Below the pieces are notes generated by a model that was not told where the DNA came from, made no database searches, and was given only the letters and a program-made list of their open reading frames with translations. Shown here one piece after another: positions 13,201 to 23,600 of a stretch of 64,000 nucleotides of DNA (positions are counted from its first letter, which is position 1; each line of letters opens with the position of its first letter). The DNA is taken from assembly GCA_963978895.1 (NCBI GenBank), contig OZ022243.1:4251455-4315454 (forward strand), written 5' to 3'. This DNA comes from Erpobdella octoculata. Its lineage: Eukaryota > Annelida > Clitellata > Hirudinida > Erpobdellidae. Position numbers and translations under genes: made by a program.

Positions 13201-14255
13201 TTTAATTCAAAGTGACATATTATTTCATGGTTCGTACATTTTTGTTGCTACATGTACTCACTCTACTGTTTTCTAGCATGTCTTCAGCGGCAAACACATT
13301 TTTAAAAACAAATAAACACCTGAATTTAAAAGATTCTTACAACCATTTCCGGAGCTTTGCGACCCGGGTTGATGAAATAGGTCCACCCACCTCCTATACC
13401 CATCCCAAAAAGCAACTTGATTTGCAAAGAGGGCTCCCAAATAAAAATTCCACAAGTTAATATGGGAAAAGCGTATTTCTGTACACAGATCAACAAGACA
13501 GAAAAAATAGCATTTGGCAACAAAGTGATTTCTTTTATCCCATCGTAATAAGTAATTTACTGTCCTTTTGTGCCTTGAATAAAAAATATGTATGATTGAA
13601 GTGACTGGATTAAAAATAAATATGCAAACAATTATCTTTTGTTTACATATTTCTGGTAAGGAGAACAGGCTCAACCTTGTAGTGTGTTTCAACACAGGAA
13701 TGCATAGCTGTAGTGGCACACTTAATTAAAATATTAATAGATTAAAAAAATGATATCCCCCCCCCCACAAACCCACAAAAATCTTGGTGTGCAACTGTTT
13801 AATGGTATGCCAGAATGTAAGCGTGACATGTTTGGAAATTTGGTAAAAAAATGCGTAAAGATAAACAGTATATTACATAGTTGTTATCTTGTGTTTTTCA
13901 ACTGTCACCAATAGTTACCAACATGCTAATTATAATAAACAAACACTGTTACATGATCTTTTTTAACAACTCAGAAATCAAATAATGTAAGTGTTATAAG
14001 AAATTTTAAATGAAATAACATAAGATTTATAAAAAAAATTCATAAGATTTATAAGCAAATTTTAAAAAAATCATAAGATTTATAAAGAAATTAAAAAGAA
14101 ACAAATAATATTTATTTCTCAGACAAGTTCAAACCTGAACATAGTTCTTCAATTTTCATAAAATTGGCTTGAAGTGATTCGTTAACCCAATACAAAGCTT
14201 CGTGGCGACTGATGTTGTCTGTCGAGCCACTGGTATTGTACACATTTACTGCCAT
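7967..14255 (-). CDS. MAPRE: EB1-family microtubule plus-end-binding protein
   Basis: Tracks growing microtubule plus ends and recruits partners there. Exons in - strand order: 14255-14135 (ATG start), 12776-12738, 11511-11405, 11174-10946, 10194-10106, 8592-8428, 8035-7967. All boundaries are GT-AG, phases agree, and the 819 bases give 272 residues plus TGA, close to vertebrate EB1 (268). Residues about 1-130 are the calponin-homology domain: [10 protein letters not shown], then [29 protein letters not shown] and [20 protein letters not shown] Pro/Ser/Lys linker follows (about 130-195). From residue 196 comes the EB-homology coiled coil with the hallmark [12 protein letters not shown] (FYFGKLR at 212-218) and ILYETE. 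The C-terminus is NDEY, the acidic-aromatic tail that CAP-Gly domains bind (usually EEY or EEF). A CAG acceptor three bases before the ATG suggests an upstream 5' UTR exon, so the promoter is not located. Confidence 0.93.
10206..10265. repeat. (TA)n microsatellite in EB1 intron
   Basis: About 30 uninterrupted TA units lie just upstream, in transcript sense, of the exon at 10194-10106. Its acceptor is only about 10 bases away. Confidence 0.95.
11579..11935. repeat. 17-bp minisatellite in EB1 intron
   Basis: About 20 near-identical copies of GTACACATCCACAATAA, with the most divergence at the 11.6 kb end. Because 17 is not a multiple of three, all three - strand frames stay open and show the same 17-residue cycle. 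These frames are an arithmetic artefact and not a protein. It sits in the intron between the second and third EB1 coding exons. Confidence 0.95.
12576..12727. repeat. Pyrimidine-rich tract beside EB1 exon 2
   Basis: Almost pure C/T on the + strand with loosely repeated blocks containing CTTACTCCC. On the transcribed strand it is a GA-rich tract that starts just after the donor of the 39-bp exon 12776-12738. Confidence 0.75.
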
Positions 14256-17200
14256 CTGCTGTTCAAATATTTTTAAAGAAAATATAAATTTATATTTAAT
14301 TATTAAAGGATTTTTATCTTTGATTTAAAGTGTATTAATGTTTAGTTGATTGAGTCAGCCAGTCAATAATTAAAGAGATGAACACATGCTATGACCAAAC
14401 AACAAAAATTATTTTAACAAAGATACTTCACTTTAGTCATGAAAACTTCAACTATAATCAAGGATCTGATTAACATGGAAAAACAAGAATTTTGAATAGT
14501 CAATATGTTAATTGTTAAAATTTAAAAGTCGTCTTGAAAATTAATTTGAAAAAATTTTAAATTGAAAACTATTTTCCAACCCTCAAGTCAATATTGCTAT
14601 TAATCTTTATTATGCAACTGCTGATAATCTTTAAATCTTTATTAATTAATTAAGTAACTGTTGTTGATAATAATAATTATCAAATAGTAGGCTGCATGAT
14701 AAGAAACTTAAGCCCTCATCAATAACTAAGTAATATATAAACACACTATTATATTTTAGCAAAAATATAATAAAAACCTCAGAATTACAATTTGACGTGT
14801 TTTGGCTTTATGCCACTTTATGGTAATTTGCGCATCAGAATTTATATTTATATATATTTATGAAAATGATTTCAAATGCACACATATCATGAGATCACCT
14901 GTTGTTACTTTAAATCTAAAAATTAAACTTTGATTAAAAACTTTTAGGCGGTTTAGCAGACAACTTAATCTCACTCGCGAAAAAAGTAAAACGATAAAAA
15001 CTAAAAACACGACCTATCGGCGACTTCCTGTTGTGAATAAAAGAAAAGAAAATTATTTGTAGCGCTAAACTTGATAAAAATTAACTTGAATAACTCCAGC
15101 TAACAAATTAAAAAAATATGTAAAAATTTTAATTAATTGATGTTATTTTAGTTCTCTCCTTCAAATTTTCATCTTTTTTAAAAATAGCCGGTGACCTGGG
15201 GAGGGGTAGTCGAAAAGACCTCAACTTTTTTCAACTGAATTTTTCAGAATTTCTTCAGACTCGGGCCATTTAAAGAGTATGGGCACCGGGGATTTGTCCC
15301 GTCATATCTACTTCATTTTTTTACTTCTGCAAGTTTTTTTAGTTAACGCGATACTCAAGTTAAGGCAATTTAAAACTTAAAATCATTATTATTTCATTCT
15401 GAAATACTTGACAACAATTTTTTTAAAGTTAAAAAAATATAAGTCAAAAATATAACCACTCTGGTGATGAAAAACCAGCAGAAACAAATGCTCAAGCTTT
15501 TTTCTTGTCAACTTTTAAAACTGTATATATCGTCAGTCTGCTTATATCAGCCTTCTTCAGCATGCTCAATAAAAAAAATTAGTAATTATCAGTTGTGTAC
15601 ACCTGCAACAAATAGGGGAGTATGGGAAACACATATTTGAGATATATCAATAGAGAAATATCTAAGATTTTGGTCATAAAAAATTAAAAAAAATACCCTA
15701 TGTTCTATAATCTTCTACTTTTTCAGTTATACCTCCATGCCAAATTCCGTTAAAATTGCTCTTACGATTTGGATTTTCATAAAAGTCAGACAAACAAAAA
15801 TGTTTTGCATATACCTATATGCCAGTTTTGGACACAAATGAAAAAACACGTGTTTATTTACATTTAGTATATTAAGAAGATTATAGTGTCATATTTTCCT
15901 GATTTTTAAAATAACCTGATTTACGGCGCAACTAGGGGGGGGCAATAGGGGCTTGCAATGTTTCTAATTTCGATGAGTTTTTTTAGGTAGGGTTGAGTGC
16001 TACATTTATTCATAAACTTTTTTTTTTTTTAACTTTTATTTAGGTTACAATCTCTGATGGCCATAATTGCGCATGGAGAGATGTTAAGCGCAGAATGGTT
16101 AGATGAAGATGATGTTGACTTGTTGTGTGTATCGATTCCACTTGGCTCCTGGCCCCCTTCGGGCCTTGACTCCCCAACAGGGGGTTTGGGAGACCCTAAA
16201 CACGGCCCTGCAAGAGAAGAAGAGAAGGGAAAACAAAGGGGGAAGTGAGAAAAAAACGATATAAAAACCTCTAAAACCCCTGACAACGACAGATTACCTC
16301 GCTATAGTTCACGGCAGAATTTTCTTATGTGAACATTTATATTCCGTGAACATTCATATATGGGACTTATAAAATTTTTATTTTATTTTAAAAAATATAA
16401 ATTTTAATTTTATTTCAAAATTATGAAAAAGTAGTATTTTAAATTTCTTTGGTTTTGACATGATCGTCTGCAAACCAACCTAAATAAAACCGTTCTGCGT
16501 GAAAACGGCTGTTTCAGTGTATGCAATTTTTCGTATCACAAAATTAATAAATTAAAATAAAATTTAATACTAAATAAACTATTTTTTTATAATTAAAATT
16601 TATTGCAAAAGTTTTTTTAAGATACATTTTTGCAAAATAAACTAGAACAAAAGTAGCAGAACGCACCCATGCACGCAATGATTTTGGCGGAAAATAGCCC
16701 CGACAAAATGCGCAATTTCGTCTCGTCTCAAATTGGGACTAGTCTAGATCATATCGAATTTCACTAGTTGTTTTGCAAAACTACCAGGTTAGTTTTTATG
16801 TTTTATTGATTAATTGAGCTGGTAAATAAAGTAAATGTGTGAATAAAGCCTTATGATAAGGGTGATCTTGTAGACTTAGTACTTCTTAGTAGTAAAGCTT
16901 GACCTTGAAGGTACATGAAGTTAGCAAGAATGCTATTTTTTAGACACAAAAAGTAGATTATAAATAAAAATAAATGAGGGTAAACGTGGAGAATAGCGGC
17001 AGAAATTATTTTTGGTGTTTTTAATTATATTTCTATTATAAAATTATTATAATAAAAAATAAAAATAAATTATTAATTGACTGATCCAATAAATTTCTCA
17101 AAATTATAATTAAAAAAGAAGTTAACGCCAGAAAAGCGTCAGATAGTAGAAACAAAATTCTCCTAAACAAAAAACAAACTAAAAGTGAAGTGAAATAAAA

Positions 17201-17714
17201 GGTAGAAAATTATTTGTGCGAGTTTTTATAAGATATTTTTAAAGAAATAATTTACTTATTTAAGTGAAATTGATATCCGTAGTCTCAAACCAGGTGGCAA
17301 ATTCTTTGCTGAAACTCTGTGTTTCTTTAATTGAAAACTATCCAGTTTTATCTTTCTCTGAACAACTGCTCGGACATAAATAAACTGTATTTTTTTCTGT
17401 AAATAATGTCATTTTGACTGCGTGATTATTAATTTATCTTGTGACTGATACGTTTTTTTTGCACATAACCTTTTTTTGACAACGCTATAAACAGTTTCGG
17501 CATTAATACTTTTTGTTGTGGTTCTCTTCGCCTTTCGCTAATTTTTCGAGAGATTTTTTTTTTCTAAAAATTAATAAACTGCTTGGATCATTAAGGTGGA
17601 ATTATTATTGTGATTGAAAACATATAACTATTAAAATGAAAATATAATTAAAAACACCGGAAAAAATTTATAACACTATTCTCCATCTTTACCTAAACCT
17701 AAATGAGTATGTAT
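14256..17714. other. Region upstream of EB1, no gene recognised
   Basis: AT-rich sequence with frequent stops on both strands. It should contain the EB1 5' UTR and promoter, but I cannot place a transcription start. Recognisable items are a truncated hAT-like repeat near 15.93-16.04 kb and an isolated terminus near 16.21 kb. Confidence 0.5.
15925..16040 (+). mobile_element. 5'-truncated copy of the GGGCGCAGCC hAT-like family
   Basis: Shares GGCGCAAC, a G-run, TTTCGATGAGTTTTTT and GCTACATTTATTCATAAACT with the complete element at 26088-26647. The family's right end is missing. It joins ACTTTTATTTAGGTTACAAT, which also opens the dispersed repeat at 62457. About 170 bases on, at 16201-16210, CACGGCCCTG looks like a lone hAT right terminus. 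Confidence 0.55.
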
Positions 17715-18881
17715 TAGGGGTGTCATGGGAACCCGACCCGAACCCGAAGTTTATACTACCCGGTCTTGTTTGGATACCCAAACTTTTGAAAACTTGAAAA
17801 TGAAAACCGAACCCGAACTTTCTGAAAATTAAAACCCGAACTTTTGAAAAAGAGAAACTCGAACCCGAAATTTTGAAAATGAAAAACCCTACCCAAACCT
17901 GGTGTTTAAAAAAATTGGTAAAAATTAAACCCCGAACAAGTTATAGCACAAACCACAACTAAACTTGTGACACGAGTTGGTCTAAGGTCTAAGTCTAAGT
18001 CTAGTGGTTTAGAGACAAGCATGGGTATCCTTGGTACCCGGGTATGTAAGTAGTTTTCTTGAGCAAGGAACTAACTAACTCATATATGCTCAGGTCTACT
18101 CAGTCTTTCATTTTTAACTATTCGATAAATGACTTCTGAGTTGTATATATTTTATGTAGCAACGTACTAAATCTCATTTTTTACCATGTACAACAATATT
18201 TTAATACATTTTATAAGTTTTAACGACTGGATCTAATTTTTGACAAAGCGTCCTTCAAGTATAGTTTTGTCTATTATTTTAAACTTAAAATAAACAATTT
18301 GATGGCACTTAAGAACTGTTTATTTTATGTTATAATTATAATAAGAATGCATTAATTATAATAAGAATGCATTAATTATAATAAGAACGCATTAATTATA
18401 ATAAGAACACATTAATTATAATAAGAACGCATTAATTATAATAAGAACGCATTAATTATAATAAGAACGCGACGCTCTTATGTAATGCTAGATCAATTTA
18501 AGAAAAAGAGCTACTTTTAAACAGATTTTAGGACAAAAAATAAAATTATAGTCAATATTGAACGACATAAGTATTTACTGTAGTACTTATGTTGTTTATT
18601 ATTGTAATACAGAACTTCCCAAATATTTCACTTAATCCGTTTAGCCAATAATAAAATAATAATTTGCGCTAAGATCACTCTCAGGCGCATTTCCAAAATT
18701 ATTAAAATCGTACTAACCTATCTCGACCCGAACCCGAGCAGAACCCGAAGATTTTCAATTTTGAAACCCGAACCTGATATTTTGAAAATCGAAAACCTGA
18801 AACCGGTTTTTGGAAAAACGAAAACCCGAACCCGAAAAATCAAGAACCCGAACCCAAAAAGTCGTACCCGTGACATCCCTA
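17715..18881. mobile_element. hAT-type non-autonomous element, TAGGGRTGTCAYGGG family, copy 1
   Basis: Left end TAGGGGTGTCATGGGAACCC; the reverse complement of the right end is TAGGGATGTCACGGGTACGA. Both subterminal regions are arrays of CCCGAAC-type motifs. Flanks are GTATGTAT on the left and TATGTATT on the right, sharing seven bases, so the target duplication is slightly decayed. No coding remnant recognised. It is related to the better preserved copy at 22151-23361. Confidence 0.8.
18331..18470. repeat. Seven-copy 20-bp tandem array inside the hAT-type element
   Basis: Seven consecutive units of exactly 20 bp, consensus ATTAATTATAATAAGAACGC, with changes only at a few positions. It lies within copy 1 of the TAGGG family. 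I see no such array in copy 2, so it probably expanded after insertion. Confidence 0.95.
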
Positions 18882-19721
18882 TATGTATTTTTATCAGAGA
18901 TAATTTTCCACTTCTGGCTCCGATTTCTCTTAGAAAACCTTTTACTTTTAAGATTTTCAAATTAGAGGCGGGGATTGAGGGGAACTGGGGGAGCGGGCGA
19001 TAATTCGATAACGTAATTGAATTTCAGGCCAAAGTCACCGCATTTATCATCGCAAAAGAAAAATCAGTGACAACATCTGAAAACAACAGCCAGCATTTAT
19101 ATTTACGGCAAAAATAACTCTTTTAGTGGAGTAACTGGCAATCGTGTTGACAAGTCACAAAACCTATCATAGTTATGTACCTGTCGATCCCAAAAACAAC
19201 GGCTGAATAATAAAATATTATTTTGAACTCTCCTTTCACTTTTTGAACGGTGGAACCCCGTGGCGTTGAAATATAGAACTGGTAAATTTAATTCCATTAT
19301 ACACGCAGTGATTGTGTTTTTGGATAGTTGCTCAATCACTGATCTTGTTCCATTGCATAAACCTTTTTTTGAACTCCCAACTTCACAGGAGCATGATAAT
19401 TGTTCCCCTCGTGAGCATCAGTGTGTGACGAGTCTTTTGTCAGTGAGGATTTTTTTTCATTTGCAAAACTGACTCATTGCATTGCAGCTGTGAAGAATGA
19501 CACTGGTTTCATTAAAACTGAGTGCTTCATTTCGAATAGCCTGACTAACTTCTTTACCAGGTGCCGCAAAAATATTTTGTGAATTCAACAAACAGTATAA
19601 ACGTCATAGAAATGTATTATTGAGCGTGTTGTTTACACAATTGCTTGATGTAAATTTTATCGCACTAATTTTCATCAAATGTAAACTACAGAAATTGAAG
19701 CATGTGATTATCCAGAAGATG

Positions 19722-19826
19722 CTGGCTTATATTGATGTCAAATTGATGGATCAGAAAATATCTACATAGGATGGATGGATTATGAAAATGGATTTGGAAA
19801 TGTAGATACAGAATTCTGGCTGGGTA
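19722..19826 (+). pseudogene. Relic fibrinogen-domain exon
   Basis: Reads DGSENIYIGWMDYENGFGN then VDTEFWLG, a canonical piece of a fibrinogen C-terminal domain (compare DWxDYxxGFGN..GEFWLGN), followed by a GTACGT donor. Upstream, VIIQKM is the expected strand but in another frame, so a frameshift separates the two parts. The active gene downstream has its own version of this piece (TWNDYKYGF...YWLGNE in exon 4). This copy is therefore redundant and is probably left from a duplicated fibrinogen gene. An unrecognised exon of another gene is the alternative. Confidence 0.6.
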
Positions 19827-19899
19827 CGTAATTCATTTTAATCAATTTAAAAATCTTTATATGTATAAATGACGGTCTGTCTTTTTGTCTGTTTGTTTG

Positions 19900-20260
19900 T
19901 CTTCTATGCTTAGCCAAAGAGCTGGTCAGATTTTATTTGACATTACATTAGATGTCAAAGAGTAGAAAAAGATAAGATAGTTTTTAATTTTTTTATGACC
20001 AAAATACTTTCCAGACAGAAAATGCTTAACAACATTGAAATTTATTTTATCCAATAACAATGTTTGAAGGTTTAAACAACTTTTAGCAAATTTATTTTAA
20101 GTTTTATGGGCAAAAAGAAGTTATGAGGAAGATGAAGAAAGAAAAGAAGAGAACGGGAAAGCAAGCGGTAATTGGAGAGCAAGCGGGAAAGAGAAAGGAA
20201 GTGGAAGAGCGAGAAAGCAAGCATGGAAGGAAACGGGATTGAGTAAAAAAATGATAACAA
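19900..20260 (+). repeat. Dispersed repeat with GCGGGAA-rich section
   Basis: AAGATAAGATAGTTTTT and the AT-rich block after it match, in reverse complement, sequence near 47280-47510. The following section of short GAGCAAGCGGGAAA-type units matches 47100-47290. The same purine-rich module recurs near 28580, 39950 and 55200. Confidence 0.65.
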
Positions 20261-20619
20261 AAATCTCTAATGACTCGGGGAACCCCTATAGTTAATTTAT
20301 AAAAAACTTATTGAGAAAAATTTTTTAGCCACTGGTAAAGTTGAAAATAAAAATTTTTTGTTGAAAAACATTAAAAAAACATTTATATTGATTGAAGCAA
20401 AAAAGAACTAAGCCTTCTATTTTTTGAATAGAACTTGCAAATGAGTTTTCCATGAATAATGATGTTCCATTCAATGTTGTCACTGGCAACTTGTTTGATA
20501 TTAAATGCTGTATATATTATATGATTGGCTCAATACAAAGAGCTTGGCACGTGTTGGTGTTAACAAATTTTGATGAAATTAAAAAAAAAATTAACAGTGT
20601 GCTTGTTATTCATTAAAAA

Positions 20620-23600
20620 ATGATAGTTAAAATTCAAACATTAGTAATCGTCATTGAGTTTTTACTGAAACTAATTTGGGCATCTTCCATTGTTGCGGAT
20701 GTCAGATATTATTTTCCTGTCACGAAAGGTCCTGTGGGATCTTGCGGGTAAGAGATGATTAAAAAACAAATGATAAAATACTTTTTAACGGCTTAGTTGT
20801 TTTAAACCTTTTTGGAAAAACTAGTCTGTTTCAATTTATTCTAGTGTTCCGATATTTTGTTATATATTATCATATGTACATGTTTAACGCAAACTGTCTT
20901 CGTGGTGGCACACAACATTTTAAGAAGCACTTGGGAGAAATTATCTGGAATTAGGGATGATAACTTTGGTTTTTTTGAGAATTTTACAGAGAATTGATGC
21001 ATTGTAGTAATTTACTGGTTTAACATGTTTAAGTAGAATTTTAATGTACTTTATAATTTGTTTAATTAATATTAGATAAATTGCACACAAAAAACCAATT
21101 TTTAAAAAATTACAAATCTGTGAATTTTGTTTGTAAATTCTAGAATTTTTTAAAGGTTTTCAGTCATTATAGAAAATGAAGCTTCCTGTTCAACTCTGAT
21201 CGTACCTGTCATTTCTAGAGCACACGCCATCCTGGAGTGTTCCACGAGGAGGTATTGTGTGGGATGCAATGTCAAAACCCAGTCGAACGAGTCGACTGTT
21301 ACAACAAGCGAATTGTTCCTTGGCTTTTGTCACATTGAACTGAAAAGTGGTGTTGACAAATGCTGCTTTTATCAAGACAAAAACCTGGTTTATTGATTTT
21401 TTTATTTACAAATTTAAAAAATGAACTTCAGTTCTGATGACATAAATTATACATTTTTAAATTAACATTTATTAGAGTGGTTTAGAAGAGTTTTTAGTCT
21501 CTATACAACCACTTCGACAGCTAGAGCCAGTTGTTTATGAAGCCGGCCTCCCCGCATGCTCTACGAACTCTGGTGACGCTGGTTTGATTCGAATCCAATG
21601 ACCTTTAGGCCGACAGTTGAATGCTTTAACATCAAATACCACCAGCGCCCTCTTGTACTACTTTAAAATTATATTTTTTTTAAATAACTGTTTTACAAAC
21701 TTAACAGATGGTTAAAGCATTTTGGCCTCAAAAAACCATCCACATACCTGGAGACCCACTAATAACAGGTTTTAACTTTTTGAATAATTGGTGTTTTTTT
21801 ACAACTTTACATTGCTCGTTTAACATTACTGTGCAGTGGTAAGGCCTTCGCCTACAAATCCATGATTCAATTAGAGAGATATAACTTTTATTTGTATTGC
21901 AGCTAAAAAGCTGGATTGGAACAATGGGAAATCACATAATATGAATTATAGTATATGAAATGTTAGTGTGAAATAGAAAACAGAATCGGTATTTGACGGA
22001 AACAAAAAAGGTTAAATACGATAAAAAACGATAAAATCGTGCCACATAGACTGACGCGTCCGGCAGCTACAAGAGCGCCAAAGATTACTTTAGGTACATC
22101 ACCACTGCAAATACCTACAAGTCGCATTGAAAGATTGCATAACAAACAAGTAGGGATGTCACGGGTACCCGAACCCGAGTTCGGTACTACCCGGTCTTTT
22201 TCTTATACCCGAACTCGAACCCGAAAGTGTGAAAATTTAATACCCGAACCCGAAAATGAGAAAACTTGATACCCGAACTCGAACCCGAAAATGTGAAAAC
22301 TTGATACCCGAACTCGAACCCGAAAATTGATAAGCCTAATACCCGAACTCGGAGTTGTGAACAAATAAATCTTTATAAGGGCTGTGTCTTAGAGATTAAT
22401 AAATTACAAGTTTTGTTGACGAAACATATTATACTAATCTCGAGCGTAGAAGTTTTGTATTATCACCTTTGCGTAACAAATAACACAAATACGTCATTTT
22501 ATTAGTGATTGTGTAAACTAGACCACTAATCCGTTTGATTATCAGGCCGGACCGAGCCGCGAACGAACTAAAATAATTCAGCCTCCTTCGGTCGAAGAAA
22601 TCGCGGATAGCCATGACTCTAAACTTTTTACTTCAGTTATATAACCTTATATTTATTCATTCATATACTCAAAGTTTTTCTGATATAACAAAGACCCTTT
22701 GTTATAAAGATAATCTTGCATAATCCTAAACTTTAACTGGCAAAGTCTATAAATGATCTATGCATCACAGTCATTTTATTGGCAAATGTGTAAGCTAGAA
22801 CACTAATCCGCCTGATTACCCGACCGGACCGAGCCGCGAAAAAATTATTAAATTACAATAATTTAAGAGGTAACGTATTATACTAATCGCAAGCCATGCA
22901 AGTTTTATATTATCACCTTTGCGTAACAAATAACACAAATAGGTCATTTTATTGGTGAGTGTGTAAGCTAGATCACTAATCCGCCTGATTATCTGGCCGG
23001 ACCGAGCCACGAACGAACTAAAATAATTAAGCCTCCTTCGGCCAAAGAAATCACATTATTTGGAAAGCTAAAAAAATAACTTGTTAGAGTTTATTCAATA
23101 CGTGTAATGTCCAATGGACTTGGATGAATTGATCGCTCTCGTTTCTATATGTATATACACTAGGTAAATTTAAAATCAATCCAGGAATCTGAAATCATAA
23201 GCCAGTACCCGAACCCGGTGTTTGGAAAACTACAAACCCGAACCCGAAAACTCGAGTTTTACAAACCCGAACCCGAAAACTCTAGTTTCACAAACCCGAA
23301 CCCGAAAACTCTAGTTTCACAAACCCGAAAACTCCAAAAAGTACTACCCGTGACATCCCTACAAACAAGTGAAACACGCATAAATCTGATGATTGTCTTT
23401 TACTCAATCACTATTCGATATTTATTTTTTCTATACAGATTCAAGTTTTTTAAGACAAAATGTAACCAGATTCCATAAATATCTGTTTAACATGCACAAT
23501 AAACTTACAAATTTCTTGTCATTTTTTAAATCCCTTATATTAATTTCACCACTGTTTTGATTGCTTCCTTGAATGCTTGCAAACCTTGAAAGCGAAAATT

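Noticed and set aside
13273..13719. 148-codon - strand frame inside the EB1 first intron
   Set aside because: No recognisable motif or exon partner; composition is like other random AT-rich frames here.
21815..21860. tRNA-like GCAGTGGTAAGGCCTTCGCC block
   Set aside because: It resembles an A-box region only; no credible B box or second copy, so not called.
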